A DNA stretch of 64,000 nucleotides from positions 4,158,849 through 4,222,848 of the forward strand of contig NZ_WHOY01000031.1 in the NCBI RefSeq assembly GCF_009765445.1, written 5' to 3'. This DNA is from Pantoea sp. BAV 3049. Its GTDB lineage: Bacteria; Pseudomonadota; Gammaproteobacteria; Enterobacterales; Enterobacteriaceae. A model generated the notes under the pieces. The model was not told the origin of the DNA. It did no database searches and saw only the letters and a program-made list of their open reading frames with translations. Below, piece after piece: positions 1-9,226 of the stretch. The translations under genes were made by a program, and so were the position numbers. How positions within the stretch are numbered: position 1 is the stretch's first letter; each line of letters starts with the position of its first letter.

Positions 1-1
1 T

Positions 2-571
2 ATTGACCTGTTAGTGCTGGATGGACGTAAAATTTCCGGCTCTTTACTGAAAGGTGCCGACGGGCTTGAACTCGATCGCGGTCAGCATCAGGTGCTATTT
101 CGCGTGGAAAAAAACCTGAAAATCAGCCCGCAGATGGCCTCATCATGGGTTTCCACCCCGTTGATCGTCACCTTCAAAGCTCAGGCACAATCCATCACTA
201 TTACCCTTCCGGAACTGACCACTGCTCAGCAGGGTAAAATGTTTGACAAGCGTCCGGAATTTCAGCTCTACGATGAACATCATCAGCTGATTGAAAACCA
301 GCAGGATCGCCTGTTAACCGTATCGGGTGAGAACTACGAACAGGCGATGGTGGCCTACAACATGAAAAGTAACGTCGCCTCAGTACCCCGCTTTGCCCAG
401 CCTCATACTACCAGTAACTTACCGGCGGACATTAACGCGCTGGATTATGCCAGTGACGCAGCAAATGGAAGCCACTCCGGCAGTCGGGTACTGCAGCTGT
501 GGTATCAGCAGGTTGACTCCGCCACACGTCAGCGACTGGTGATGTTGCTACGGGCGCTGCGTACCAGTTGA
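2..571 (+). CDS. yccT: YccT/CsgI family periplasmic protein (5' end cut off by window)
   Basis: The reading frame is open from base 2 and ends at a TGA/TAG-type stop at 571; the signal peptide and first ~30 residues lie outside the window, so this is a window-edge partial gene, not a broken one. The visible part begins IDLLVLDGRKISGSLLKGAD and continues into the RVEK segment, which I recognise as the DUF2057 family protein YccT. In E. coli the protein is periplasmic and has been named CsgI because it interferes with curli subunit assembly; that role is known from the family, not shown here. It precedes mgsA on the same strand with an 82-base gap, as in E. coli. No internal methionine should be taken as the start, including the one at 14. 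Confidence 0.9.
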   Translation: MDLLVLDGRKISGSLLKGADGLELDRGQHQVLFRVEKNLKISPQMASSWVSTPLIVTFKAQAQSITITLPELTTAQQGKMFDKRPEFQLYDEHHQLIENQQDRLLTVSGENYEQAMVAYNMKSNVASVPRFAQPHTTSNLPADINALDYASDAANGSHSGSRVLQLWYQQVDSATRQRLVMLLRALRTS

Positions 572-653
572 TGTCTTTATGCCGTCAGCCTACACTCGGT
601 ACGTTTTACCTCACTGACCTAACCCTTATCTGACGCAGAACCAGGAAGCCGGA

Positions 654-1112
654 ATGGATCAAACCACCCGTAAAATTCAGGAAAAAAAACATATCGCGCT
701 GGTTGCGCATGACCACTGCAAAACATCGCTGATGCAGTGGGTGGAAACCCATAAAGAGGTGTTAAAAGCTCATACGCTGTATGCAACAGGTACCACAGGT
801 AATCTGATCCAGCGAGCCACCGGACTGCCGGTAACCGCAATGTTGAGTGGTCCGATGGGCGGCGACCAGCAGGTGGGCGCACTGATTTCGGAAGGAAAAA
901 TTGATGTGCTGTTTTTCTTCTGGGATCCGCTGAATGCCGTCCCGCACGATCCGGATGTCAAAGCGTTGCTGCGTCTGGCGACCGTCTGGAATATTCCGGT
1001 TGCCACCAACCGTTCAACCGCTGATTTTATTATCCATTCGCCGATGTTTTCGCAGCCGGTGGACATTATCATCCCTGACTACCAGCGCTATTTGCAGGAG
1101 CGCCTGCAGTAA
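654..1112 (+). CDS. mgsA: Methylglyoxal synthase
   Basis: Converts dihydroxyacetone phosphate to methylglyoxal and phosphate in the cytoplasm, a bypass of lower glycolysis when phosphate is short. The 152-residue product is the usual length and carries the family hallmarks: [12 protein letters not shown] near the N-terminus, the phosphate-binding TGTTGN segment, and [12 protein letters not shown] followed by the [18 protein letters not shown] block that holds the catalytic aspartates. An AGGAAG ribosome binding site sits about 8 bases before the ATG. It converges on helD across a terminator hairpin. GloC, encoded at 36150-36779, acts on the glutathione adduct made from methylglyoxal, so producer and detoxifier are in the same window though not linked in an operon. 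Confidence 0.98.
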   Translation: MDQTTRKIQEKKHIALVAHDHCKTSLMQWVETHKEVLKAHTLYATGTTGNLIQRATGLPVTAMLSGPMGGDQQVGALISEGKIDVLFFFWDPLNAVPHDPDVKALLRLATVWNIPVATNRSTADFIIHSPMFSQPVDIIIPDYQRYLQERLQ

Positions 1113-1118
1113 TCTGAC

Positions 1119-1148
1119 TGAGTGTGTTCCCTCACGCTCATGTTTTTT
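1119..1148 (+). terminator. Intrinsic terminator after mgsA
   Basis: Stem TGAGTGTG (1119-1126) pairs with CACGCTCA (1133-1140) with one G-U pair and a 6-base loop, followed by TGTTTTTT. The T run overlaps the last codon of the convergent helD gene by two bases. Confidence 0.8.
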
Positions 1149-3201
1149 ACGGCTTCCGCAGTACCGGCACGCCCATCCGCTTAAACTCCTCCACAAATAC
1201 CGAAGGATTTTCAGGATCGAAAAGCATCCATACCTGCTGTTTCGCGCGGGTGATGGCCACATAGGCCAGCCGCCGCTCTTCCGCATCGGTAAAATCCTCC
1301 GGCTGCGGTAACAAAGCCTGTTCCATCACCGACTCTCTCGCCGCCGCCGGGAAACCGTCTTTGCCGTCCTGCAACCCCATTAACACCACGTAATCTGCCT
1401 GCTGCCCTTTACTGGCATGGATGGTCGCGAAATCGATTTTCAGTTTTGGCCAGCGCGTTTTGGCCTTATCCAGCAGCTCCGGACGCAAATGATGGTACCG
1501 GGACAGCAGCAGGATCCGTTCGTCAGCCGTTGCATAGCCGCTGATTTTGTTCAGCAAGGCTTCAAGCTGTGTTTCAGGCATCAGCGAAACGGATTTTTTA
1601 TTTCCCTTGCTCAGGCTGTTGAGCGGTTTTTTTAACTGGTGCGGATTACTCTGCACAAACTTATTGGCAATTTCACCAATACGGTCGTTGAAACGATAGG
1701 TCGTATCCAGCACGCAACGGTCGCCTTCACCAAAATGGTGATGGAACGCCGTGGTCAGGCTCATTTCCGCGCCGCTGAAGCGGTAAATGGCCTGCCAGTC
1801 ATCCCCTACCGCAAACAGCGAGGTTAGCTTATTTTGCCTTCTCAGCGCGGCCAGTAATGCCGCTCGCTGTGGCGAGATGTCCTGAAACTCATCCACCAGA
1901 ATATGCTTCCAGGGCGTGATAAACCGGCCTTTATCCAGAATATTCACTGCCTGATGGATCAGCCCGGAGAAATCGACTGCCCCCTCTTCTTTCAACGCAC
2001 TCTTCCACGCTTTCATCAACGGTGCCATCAATTTAACCCGTTTTGAAAACAGGTCACGAACGTCTTCCGGAGCGGATTCAATCATTGCCGCCTGAGCCCC
2101 GCCGTGCATGCGCATCAGCCCCAGCCAGCGTTCAAGGCGGCTTGCCAGACGGCCAGCCAGCCGGTCATCTTTCCAGTAATCACCTTCGTCCAGCGCCCAC
2201 TCCAGTTCGTCATTGAGCCATTGACGCCAGCCGTTGGCGTGGGCTTTTTTCTCGCTGCATTGCTGCCGCCAGACGTCAATCAACAGCTTATGGCGTAGGG
2301 TGGTATCCGTTTCCAGTTTACTGATAGCAGGGGATTTGTTGCTGCCCTGCTGGATGATGTTAAGAGCCAGAGAGTGGAACGTACGGGCCTGAATACCCTC
2401 CGTATTCAGCCGTTCTTTGATGCGATCGTTCATCTCCTCTGCCGCCTGGCGACCAAATGCCAGCAGCAGGATCTGTTCCGGTGCCGCCTGTTTACGCATC
2501 AGCAACCAGCCAGCTCGTGCAACCAGCACCGATGTTTTACCGCTTCCTGCACCGGCCAGCACCAGCAATGCCTCTTCTCCGTTGACCACGGCTTTCGCCT
2601 GAGAAGGATTAAGAGGGGACGTTTCAACGGTATTGAAGAAGTCGGCATACTGTTTCAGCATTTTCTCCGACCACTGTGCATTGCGTTTCTGGCGCTGAGC
2701 GTCACTGTTATCCAGCCACTGCAGGCAAAAGTGATAAGCTTCCTGACAGTTATCAAATTCTTCCAGCCGCGGCACCGGCAAAGGCTGAGCTGCAAATGCT
2801 TCATGGATGGCTTTGCGCCAGCCTGCCATATCGCTGCGCTTCAGCCATTTATCCTGCTGTTCGAACTCGCGGATTTTCGCCACCTGCTCATCCAGCACCG
2901 TGGCGGTAACCGCGCTCATCTCTTCACTCCAGCTTTGCCAGGCCTGCTGCAGATAATGGAAGAAACGCTGGGTCTCCTGCCATTCCGTGCCGTGCAGGCG
3001 GACGACTTTCTCATCGGGCAGGGTAAATTCCAGCTCGCCCCAGACCAGGCCGCGCTTACATTTGATGGCTAAAAGTTGATTAAATGGAATAAGGTATTCA
3101 TGCTTTTCCCCACTGACTTCGACGCCAGCGGACAGCAACCTCACCCGGTTATAGGGATGTTGCGCCAGATGCCTGCCCAGCGACGTTGCTTTCAGTTCCA
3201 T
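1147..3201 (-). CDS. helD: DNA helicase IV
   Basis: Superfamily 1 (UvrD/Rep-like) 3'-5' DNA helicase, 684 residues, same size as the E. coli enzyme. An N-terminal region of about 190 residues specific to HelD precedes the motor. Motor motifs are all visible: Q-motif NPSQAKAV, Walker A AGAGSGKT (216-223), Walker B VDEFQDIS, motif III GDDWQAIYRFSGA, and the C-terminal YVAITRAKQQVW. ATP hydrolysis drives unwinding; the E. coli protein has a minor role in recombination and repair. The gene is divergent from yccF (129-base gap) and convergent with mgsA. No sign of truncation. Confidence 0.97.
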   Translation of the reverse strand: MELKATSLGRHLAQHPYNRVRLLSAGVEVSGEKHEYLIPFNQLLAIKCKRGLVWGELEFTLPDEKVVRLHGTEWQETQRFFHYLQQAWQSWSEEMSAVTATVLDEQVAKIREFEQQDKWLKRSDMAGWRKAIHEAFAAQPLPVPRLEEFDNCQEAYHFCLQWLDNSDAQRQKRNAQWSEKMLKQYADFFNTVETSPLNPSQAKAVVNGEEALLVLAGAGSGKTSVLVARAGWLLMRKQAAPEQILLLAFGRQAAEEMNDRIKERLNTEGIQARTFHSLALNIIQQGSNKSPAISKLETDTTLRHKLLIDVWRQQCSEKKAHANGWRQWLNDELEWALDEGDYWKDDRLAGRLASRLERWLGLMRMHGGAQAAMIESAPEDVRDLFSKRVKLMAPLMKAWKSALKEEGAVDFSGLIHQAVNILDKGRFITPWKHILVDEFQDISPQRAALLAALRRQNKLTSLFAVGDDWQAIYRFSGAEMSLTTAFHHHFGEGDRCVLDTTYRFNDRIGEIANKFVQSNPHQLKKPLNSLSKGNKKSVSLMPETQLEALLNKISGYATADERILLLSRYHHLRPELLDKAKTRWPKLKIDFATIHASKGQQADYVVLMGLQDGKDGFPAAARESVMEQALLPQPEDFTDAEERRLAYVAITRAKQQVWMLFDPENPSVFVEEFKRMGVPVLRKP

Positions 3202-3330
3202 TACCTTCCCCAGGTGCGATGATCATCAGGCAGTAGTTTAACTGGCGAGACTGTACCGCTCCAGCCTTAAAACGCGGTACAATCAACGAATTGACCTGTT
3301 CGTACAGCTGACCGCGAGGGAAACTATCCG

Positions 3331-3777
3331 ATGCGTACTGTTTTAAACGTTCTGAATTTCGTTTTGGGTGGTTTTCTCACCACTTTTTCCTGGCTGGTGG
3401 CAACACTGGTCAGCATCATTTTTATCTTCACTTTGCCATTAACCCGCTCCTGCTGGGAGATCACTAAGCTTTCGCTGCTGCCTTACGGCAATGAAGCCAT
3501 CCACGTCGATGAGCTTTATCCGGGCAAAAAAAATGCGCTGATGAATTCAGGCGGCACGCTGCTGAATATTTTATGGCTGATCTTTTTCGGCTGGTGGCTG
3601 TGCATCATGCACATCATGACCGGGATTGCCCAGTGCATTACCATCATTGGTATCCCCACCGGGATTGCGAACTTCAAAATTGCGGCGATTGCTCTGTGGC
3701 CGGTAGGTCGTCGCGTGGTCAGCGTTGAGGTGGCAAAAGCCGCTCGCGAAGCCAATGCCCGCGGCCGGTTTAGCTGA
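3331..3777 (+). CDS. yccF: YccF family inner membrane protein
   Basis: 148-residue membrane protein with two DUF307/YccF repeats. Hydrophobic segments are visible at about residues 4-40 (VLNFVLGGFLTTFSWLVATL...), then again after the NSGGTLLNILWLIFFGWWL segment and in CITIIGIPTGIANFKIAAIALWP, so each half repeats a short GxP-type motif. Function unknown. It is followed after only 5 bases by yccS, so the two are almost certainly co-transcribed, as in E. coli. Confidence 0.93.
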   Translation: MRTVLNVLNFVLGGFLTTFSWLVATLVSIIFIFTLPLTRSCWEITKLSLLPYGNEAIHVDELYPGKKNALMNSGGTLLNILWLIFFGWWLCIMHIMTGIAQCITIIGIPTGIANFKIAAIALWPVGRRVVSVEVAKAAREANARGRFS

Positions 3778-3782
3778 ACCTG

Positions 3783-5915
3783 ATGCGCCTGACGCTGACG
3801 CCCGGCCTGCGCCGCTACGCTTATAACAGCGCCCTGCTGTATAACCTGCGTATTTTAATTGCGCTGGCGGGCACTGCCGGTGTGCCCTGGTGGCTGGGGC
3901 AGATTACCTGGACCATCCCGTTAACGCTGGGCGTGGTGGCCGCTGCGCTGGCGGATCTGGATGACCGTTTAAGCGGCAGGCTGCGCAACTTGCTGATCAC
4001 TCTCGTCTGTTTCTGCGTGGCCTCGGTTTCAATCGAGCTTCTTTATCCTTACCCGTGGCTGTTCACAGTCGGGCTGGCTGTGTCAACCTGGTGTTTTATT
4101 CTGCTTGGCGCGTTAGGGCAACGATATGCCACCATTGCCTTTGGTGCACTACTGATTGCCATTTATACCCTGCTGGGCATCGGCCTGTTCCCACAATGGT
4201 ATCTGCAGCCTTCACTGCTGCTGGTGGGTGCAGTCTGGTATAACCTTCTGACGCTGACCGGGCACGTTATTTTTCCGATCCGCCCGCTGCAGGAAAACAT
4301 CGCCCGTTGTTTTGAGAAACTGGCCGTTTATCTGGAAGCCAAGGCAGGTCTGTTCGATCCTGATACAGAAGAGCAGGATAATGCTGCGCTGATTGAAGTA
4401 GCGATGGCTAACAGTCAACTGGTCGCCACGCTAAATCAGGCAAAAAATTCTATTCAGTCCCGTCTGCGCGGCGACCGTGGGCAACGCGGCACTCGCCGGA
4501 CCCTTCATTATTACTTTGTGGCGCAGGATATTCACGAGCGGGCCAGTTCCTCTCATGCCCAGTATCATGCCCTGCGCCGGGAATACCGCTACAGCGATAT
4601 TCTGTTTCGCTTTCAGCGTTTACTCTCGCTACAGGCCAAAGCCTGTCAGCAGCTGGCAAACGGCATTCTGCTGCGTGAGCCCTGGCAGCATGATGCCCGC
4701 TTCGAACGGGCCTTCGTGCATCTTCATGCCGCGCTGGATCGTCTGAATGCCGCCCAGCCGGGCAGCAGTGACTTAAAAGCAATGAATTATTTGCTGAATA
4801 ACCTGAAGGCTATTGATGCCCAGCTCGCCACCATCGAATCGGAACAGAGCCTGGAAGAGAGCAGCAACGATCAAACATTATCCAGTGAAGGATTGACCGG
4901 CTGGGCCGATATTCGGCTGCGGATCAGCCGTCACCTCTCCCCGGAGTCCGCCCTGTTTCGTCACGCAGTGCGTATGTCTCTGCTGCTGTGTGCCGGATAT
5001 ACCTTTATACAGCTGACCGGGCTGGAGCATGGCTACTGGATTTTGCTGACCAGCCTGTTTGTCTGTCAGCCTAATTATAATGCCACCAAAAGACGGCTGG
5101 CGCTGCGTATAGCCGGTACGCTGGCCGGCATCGTGATTGGCCTGCCGCTGCTGTGGCTGGTCCCCTCAGTTGAGGGCCAGCTGGTGATGATTGTGCTCAG
5201 TGGCGTTCTGTTTTTCGCTTTTCGTCAGTCCCGCTATGCCAATGCCACGCTGTTTATCACGCTGCTGGTCCTGTGCTGCTTTAACCTGCTGGGTGAAGGC
5301 TTTGAAGTGGCGCTCCCGAGGATTATCGATACGCTGATAGGTTGTGGCATTGCCTGGCTGGCCGTCGCCTTTATCTGGCCAGACTGGCGCTTCCGCCGCC
5401 TGTCACTCGTGGCAGAGCGCACGCTGAATGCCAACTGCCGCTATCTGGATGCCATTCTTGTCCAGTATCACCAGGGGAAAGATAACCGGCTGGACTATCG
5501 CGTTGCCCGGCGTGACGCGCATAACGGTGATGCAGAACTGGCTTCGGTGGTTTCAAACCTCTCTGCCGAAAAACATGTCAGCGCCGCGCTTAGGGAAGAT
5601 GCTTTTCGCCTGCTCTCCCTGAACCACTCTTTTCTGAGCTACATTTCAGCGCTGGGTGCTCACCGCGAGAGGATTAGCAGCCCGGCGATGCTGCAACTGA
5701 TGGACGATGCCGTTTGCTACGTTGATGACATCCTGCATATTGAACTGGTTGATGAGGCGAAGGCACAACGACTGCTCAACAACCTCTCTGAGCGTATTGA
5801 AGCGATTGAAGCCGACCCGGACACAAAAGAACCGCTTGTGCTGCAGCAGGTCGGCTTGCTGGTCGCGCTGCTGCCAGAAATAGCGCAGCTGAAACATCAG
5901 GTCTCTACAGAGTAG
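3783..5915 (+). CDS. yccS: YccS family FUSC-type membrane transporter
   Basis: 710-residue inner membrane protein with the two-block layout of the YccS/YhfK and aromatic-acid efflux (FUSC) families: a membrane block at roughly residues 15-165, a soluble segment (~170-390) rich in charged residues, a second membrane block (~400-530, beginning SLLLCAGYTFIQL) and a soluble C-terminal tail. The block HGYWILLTSLFVCQPNYNATK is a conserved family signature after the first helix of the second block. Substrate is unknown. The start ATG lies 5 bases after yccF. Its last 11 bases overlap the end of tfoX on the opposite strand. Confidence 0.93.
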   Translation: MRLTLTPGLRRYAYNSALLYNLRILIALAGTAGVPWWLGQITWTIPLTLGVVAAALADLDDRLSGRLRNLLITLVCFCVASVSIELLYPYPWLFTVGLAVSTWCFILLGALGQRYATIAFGALLIAIYTLLGIGLFPQWYLQPSLLLVGAVWYNLLTLTGHVIFPIRPLQENIARCFEKLAVYLEAKAGLFDPDTEEQDNAALIEVAMANSQLVATLNQAKNSIQSRLRGDRGQRGTRRTLHYYFVAQDIHERASSSHAQYHALRREYRYSDILFRFQRLLSLQAKACQQLANGILLREPWQHDARFERAFVHLHAALDRLNAAQPGSSDLKAMNYLLNNLKAIDAQLATIESEQSLEESSNDQTLSSEGLTGWADIRLRISRHLSPESALFRHAVRMSLLLCAGYTFIQLTGLEHGYWILLTSLFVCQPNYNATKRRLALRIAGTLAGIVIGLPLLWLVPSVEGQLVMIVLSGVLFFAFRQSRYANATLFITLLVLCCFNLLGEGFEVALPRIIDTLIGCGIAWLAVAFIWPDWRFRRLSLVAERTLNANCRYLDAILVQYHQGKDNRLDYRVARRDAHNGDAELASVVSNLSAEKHVSAALREDAFRLLSLNHSFLSYISALGAHRERISSPAMLQLMDDAVCYVDDILHIELVDEAKAQRLLNNLSERIEAIEADPDTKEPLVLQQVGLLVALLPEIAQLKHQVSTE

Positions 5916-6540
5916 TCCTCAGCTTTTCAACGTAATTCTTTAACTGCAGAGTTTCGCTGTACCAGTGGCGAAGCTCCGCTTTTAAAGCCTGCGGCAGCGC
6001 TTCATGGTGCTGCCCCAGAATCGCCCCCTCCAGCGCAAACAAAACGTTGATGCCGAGGTTTTTATTCCTGGCATGCAACTTCAGCCAGCTACGTTTGGCT
6101 CCCTGTTCTTTCAGCATCCTCACCGAACAGATCCCCACATGCCGCAACAGGACTTCAAGCCGCATCGTCAGGTTAGGCAAATCTTTCAACCGGCGGTTCT
6201 CATAGCGGTTTACCCGCTGCTGCCGCGCGCCCGTCAGACAAAGTTGTGAAAGCGCCACCAGTTGTTGGGTTTCCTGCCACAAAGATTCATCAACGCGAAA
6301 ATAATTGAGTTCAACCGGGATCCCTCCTCTGTTAAAAGTAAAAGCTTTCATTTTCCTTTCGGTCAGATAGGGTCTGACTTCCTCACAGGCCCGTAAATAT
6401 AATTCCCCTTCTGCAACCAATGCGAAGACCACGCGCTCCACCGAAAGGCTGTACCCTCCAAACTGGCTACGACAATCGATTTCACCCAGTTGTGCCAGCT
6501 TGGCTATGGTGCTGGCGATCCTGTTCTTTGAGTCATCCAT
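5905..6540 (-). CDS. tfoX: TfoX/Sxy family competence regulator
   Basis: Regulator that, with CRP, activates promoters of DNA-uptake genes carrying CRP-S sites. The 211-residue product shows the TfoX N-terminal domain (FGGYSLSVERVVFALV...GELYLRACEE) and the C-terminal domain (RRLKDLPNLTMRLEVLLRHVGI, ending near EGAILGQHHEALP). I chose the ATG at 6540 because AAGGAA lies 6 bases before it and the 12 residues upstream are not family-like. The gene is divergent from sulA and its 3' end overlaps yccS by 11 bases. In E. coli and Haemophilus expression depends on CRP and on leader RNA folding; see the hairpin at 6566-6591. ComEC, the DNA channel, is encoded at 53711-55969. Confidence 0.93.
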   Translation of the reverse strand: MDDSKNRIASTIAKLAQLGEIDCRSQFGGYSLSVERVVFALVAEGELYLRACEEVRPYLTERKMKAFTFNRGGIPVELNYFRVDESLWQETQQLVALSQLCLTGARQQRVNRYENRRLKDLPNLTMRLEVLLRHVGICSVRMLKEQGAKRSWLKLHARNKNLGINVLFALEGAILGQHHEALPQALKAELRHWYSETLQLKNYVEKLRTTL

Positions 6541-6565
6541 AAAAATTTCCTTAACCTGATAATGT

Positions 6566-6591
6566 CCCTGAAGCACCCTGTCAGCACAGGG
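6566..6591 (-). promoter_or_regulatory. Competing hairpins in tfoX leader
   Basis: Read on the minus strand, CCCTGT (6591-6586) can pair with ACAGGG (6581-6576) through a 4-base loop, or the same CCCTG can pair with a second CAGGG at 6570-6566. The structures are mutually exclusive and end about 26 bases before the start codon. That sxy/tfoX mRNA is folding-controlled is known in related bacteria; that this particular pair acts as the switch is inference. Confidence 0.35.
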
Positions 6592-6706
6592 AAAATAGGC
6601 AATCGCCGTAACAGGTTCAATGAATAAATGGTGTTACGGCCCCTTACATTGTGAATTTGCGAGACGTTCCCAAAAAAATAAGGTTGATCTTTACTCAACA
6701 GGCTTA

Positions 6707-6726
6707 TACTGTATATCCATACAGTG
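6707..6726 (+). promoter_or_regulatory. LexA box (SOS box) of sulA
   Basis: CTGTATATCCATACAG (6709-6724) matches the LexA consensus CTGT-N8-ACAG exactly in its conserved ends, with TA before and TG after. It lies 20 bases before the sulA ATG and would overlap its promoter. This is the expected site of SOS control. Confidence 0.92.
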
Positions 6727-6745
6727 ACCTGCGAGCGACGCCATT

Positions 6746-7255
6746 ATGCAAACTCATTTTCTTAAATCTCAATCTGTTAACGCCAGTTTTCGTCCGGCCT
6801 CATCCTGTGCTGCCCCACAGAAAACCCATGCGGCTGGACTTATTAGTGAGCTGATCTACAGTGAGAATCAACCCGGCATGACCCAGATGCTGCTGCTGCC
6901 CCTTTTACAGCAGTTGGGCACTCAGTCACGCTGGCAGCTGTGGCTGACTCCGCAGCAGAAGTTGAGCCGCAGCTGGCTGCTGCAATCTGGTTTACCACTG
7001 GATAAAGTTATGCAGGTGCAATCTTCCGGGGCGATAACCACCGTTGAAGCCATGATCAAAGCTTTGCAGACAGGGAATTACAGTGTGGTGTTAGGTTGGT
7101 TACCAGGAGAAGTCACCGAAAAAGATCGCCGCCGACTCCAGGAAGCAGCTTCCTGTGGACAGGCGTTAGGACTGATAATGCGTCCCGATCCGGTCAATAT
7201 CACTTCAGCCAGACCCTTCAGCGGCCTAAAAATTCAGTCTAGTTTGTATCATTAA
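6746..7255 (+). CDS. sulA: SOS cell division inhibitor SulA
   Basis: 169 residues, the family's normal length. After DNA damage SulA binds FtsZ and blocks septation; it is later degraded by Lon protease. The conserved core is clear: [18 protein letters not shown], then [25 protein letters not shown], the [22 protein letters not shown] segment and the C-terminal [11 protein letters not shown] tail that Lon recognises. The first 30 residues are variable, as is usual. The ribosome binding site is weak. Upstream LexA box fits SOS induction. Followed by a 347-base gap before ompA. Confidence 0.97.
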   Translation: MQTHFLKSQSVNASFRPASSCAAPQKTHAAGLISELIYSENQPGMTQMLLLPLLQQLGTQSRWQLWLTPQQKLSRSWLLQSGLPLDKVMQVQSSGAITTVEAMIKALQTGNYSVVLGWLPGEVTEKDRRRLQEAASCGQALGLIMRPDPVNITSARPFSGLKIQSSLYH

Positions 7256-7421
7256 GTAAAAATAGGAATAATCTCATAAGGATTTTCCTGGCAAGCCGCG
7301 ATAACCATCTGATTATGCTATGACGTGGTGGGACAATGGTTTAGAAGCGTTTTTACCACACTGTTTCTACACATAACCTGTCCGCAAATGTGTAAAATTG
7401 TGTACGAATGCCTGTTTTTTT

Positions 7422-7437
7422 GCTGACGTGCGTCACA
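7422..7437 (+). promoter_or_regulatory. Candidate CRP site upstream of ompA
   Basis: GCTGA-N6-TCACA: the right half is a perfect CRP half site and the left half matches 3 of 5. It lies just upstream of the predicted ompA -35 element. CRP control of ompA is known in E. coli; this site is assigned by sequence alone. Confidence 0.4.
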
Positions 7438-7443
7438 TCATAC

Positions 7444-7471
7444 TTGTAAGTTTGCTAGTACGTTGTAGACT
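7444..7471 (+). promoter_or_regulatory. Predicted ompA promoter
   Basis: TTGTAA (7444-7449), 16-base spacer, TAGACT (7466-7471). The stretch from CTTGTAAG to GTAGACTTTACGTCGCCAGG resembles what I remember of the E. coli ompA promoter. It implies a leader of about 125 bases, matching the long stabilising ompA leader known in E. coli. The rest of the 7256-7421 gap after sulA shows nothing I can name. Confidence 0.55.
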
Positions 7472-7581
7472 TTACGTCGCCAGGGTGCTCAATAACCTCC
7501 CTTTTTTGGATGAGCCATAATCGAGCGTCATAACCCGGCGAAGGATTAATCAAAGAGCTAATGAAAGCTCATTGCCTATTT

Positions 7582-7606
7582 GGATGATAACGAGGCGCAA
7601 AAATGA
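7582..7606 (+). promoter_or_regulatory. ompA ribosome binding region, likely MicA sRNA target
   Basis: GGATGATAACGAGGCGCAAA directly before the ompA ATG is the same as the E. coli ompA initiation region, which is where the small RNA MicA pairs to shut off translation. The middle of the leader has diverged while this segment is unchanged. The MicA gene itself is not in the window. Confidence 0.55.
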
Positions 7607-8673
7607 AAAAGACAGCTATCGCAATTGCAGTGGCACTGGCTGGCTTCGCTACCGTAGCGCAGGCCGCCCCTAAAGATAACACCTGGTATACCGGTGCAAA
7701 ACTGGGCTGGTCTCAGTACCATGACACTGGTTACTACGGTAACGGTTATGAGAACAACAACGGTCCAACTCATGAAAGCCAGCTGGGTGCCGGTGCCTTC
7801 GGTGGCTACCAGGCTAACCAGTACCTGGGCTTTGAACTGGGTTATGACTGGCTGGGTCGCATGCCTAACAAAGGCACCGTGACTAACGGCGCATTTAAAG
7901 CACAGGGCGTTCAGCTGGCTGCTAAACTGAGCTACCCAATCATGGACGATCTGGACGTGTACACTCGTCTGGGCGGCATGGTATGGCGTGCAGACTCAAC
8001 GCAGACTAACCCAACTACTGGCCGCATCAGCGACCACGACACCGGTGTTTCTCCACTGGCTGCAGTTGGTGTTGAATATGCGCTGACCAAAAACTGGGCT
8101 ACCCGTCTGGACTACCAGTGGGTTAACAACATCGGTGATGCAAACACCGTTGGTACCCGTCCGGATAACGGCATGCTGAGCGTGGGCGTTTCTTATCGCT
8201 TCGGTCAGGACGAAGCTGCTGCTCCAGCACCAGCTCCGGCTCCAGCGCCAGCTCCAGTTGTTGAAACCAAGCGTTTCACTCTGAAATCTGACGTGCTGTT
8301 CACCTTCAACAAGGCAACTCTTAAGCCAGAAGGTCAGCAGGCTCTGGATCAGCTGTACACCCAGCTGAGCTCCCTGGATCCTAAAGACGGCAACGTAGTT
8401 GTTCTGGGCTTCACTGACCGTATCGGTTCAGAGCAGTACAACCAGAAGCTGTCTGAAAAACGTGCTCAGTCTGTAGTTGACTACCTCGTTTCTAAAGGCA
8501 TCCCTTCCAGCAAAATCTCTGCACGTGGTATGGGTGAATCTAACCCAGTTACCGGCAACACCTGTGACAGCGTGAAAGGCCGTAAAGCCCTGATCGATTG
8601 CCTGGCACCGGATCGTCGTGTAGAAATTCAGGTTAAAGGTATCAAAGACGTTGTAACTCAGCCTCAGGGTTAA
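7603..8673 (+). CDS. ompA: Outer membrane protein A
   Basis: 356 residues. A 21-residue signal peptide ending in VAQA is followed by the eight-stranded beta barrel (mature start [17 protein letters not shown]), a proline-alanine hinge of six AP repeats (about residues 205-220), and a periplasmic OmpA-like domain that binds peptidoglycan diaminopimelate ([19 protein letters not shown], with the conserved Asp and Arg). Two cysteines in GNTCDSV and LIDCLAP can form the usual C-terminal disulfide. It is about 10 residues longer than E. coli OmpA, mostly in barrel loops and hinge. Codons are strongly biased, as in highly expressed genes. Its own terminator follows. Confidence 0.98.
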   Translation: MKKTAIAIAVALAGFATVAQAAPKDNTWYTGAKLGWSQYHDTGYYGNGYENNNGPTHESQLGAGAFGGYQANQYLGFELGYDWLGRMPNKGTVTNGAFKAQGVQLAAKLSYPIMDDLDVYTRLGGMVWRADSTQTNPTTGRISDHDTGVSPLAAVGVEYALTKNWATRLDYQWVNNIGDANTVGTRPDNGMLSVGVSYRFGQDEAAAPAPAPAPAPAPVVETKRFTLKSDVLFTFNKATLKPEGQQALDQLYTQLSSLDPKDGNVVVLGFTDRIGSEQYNQKLSEKRAQSVVDYLVSKGIPSSKISARGMGESNPVTGNTCDSVKGRKALIDCLAPDRRVEIQVKGIKDVVTQPQG

Positions 8674-8688
8674 GTTTCGCTTTGATAA

Positions 8689-8714
8689 AAAAACCCCGCT
8701 CCGGTGGGGTTTTT
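8689..8714. terminator. Bidirectional terminator between ompA and matP
   Basis: AAAAACCCC (8689-8697) pairs with GGGGTTTTT (8706-8714) around an 8-base loop. T runs follow the stem on both strands (five T on plus, seven on minus), so it can end both ompA and the convergent matP. Confidence 0.9.
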
Positions 8715-8770
8715 CTTTGACTGATACAGCCCGATAAACTCTTTTTTGTCTTACGTTTCTGCCCTTCCCG

Positions 8771-9226
8771 TCAGTCCGGCTTGCCTAAAATGGCCTTAAG
8801 ATCCTGCTTCAGCGAGGACATCTGGCTGGCATATTGTTCTTTGCGCTCTGCATCTTCAATCAACTGTACGATCGTTTCTGATAAAGTGCTGTTGCGGCGC
8901 TGCGCCAGACCAGCCAGGCGTTGCCATACCAAATACTCAAGGTCGATCGACTTTTTGCGCGTGTGCTGATGTTCAGCATTAAAATGGCGTTTACGTCGGG
9001 CCCGAATGGTCTGCTTCATCCGGTTTTCCAGCGCCGGATTGATATGACGCGATATCCACTGCAGCACGTCTACCGGACGATTCTCCATCGACAGCAGTTC
9101 ATCCACGGCAACCTGTGCCGCGCTGAATTCCAGATAGCGCGTGATCGCTTCACCTTCCCGGTGTTTTTTAACCAGGTACTTCCATTTCCACCCGCTTTCA
9201 AGATTTTCCAGTTGCTGATATTTCAT
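8771..9226 (-). CDS. matP: Macrodomain Ter protein MatP
   Basis: 151-residue DNA-binding protein that binds matS sites in the replication terminus, condenses that macrodomain, and keeps MukBEF off it. Start chosen at 9226 because the product then begins [20 protein letters not shown], as in the family; an upstream in-frame extension of 100 codons overlaps the lonH 5' end and is not protein-like for this family. The segment [19 protein letters not shown] followed by [20 protein letters not shown] is the four-helix plus ribbon-helix-helix DNA-binding region; the C-terminal coiled coil ([21 protein letters not shown]) mediates tetramers. MukB, its functional partner, is encoded at 39541-44001. 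Confidence 0.97.
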   Translation of the reverse strand: MKYQQLENLESGWKWKYLVKKHREGEAITRYLEFSAAQVAVDELLSMENRPVDVLQWISRHINPALENRMKQTIRARRKRHFNAEHQHTRKKSIDLEYLVWQRLAGLAQRRNSTLSETIVQLIEDAERKEQYASQMSSLKQDLKAILGKPD

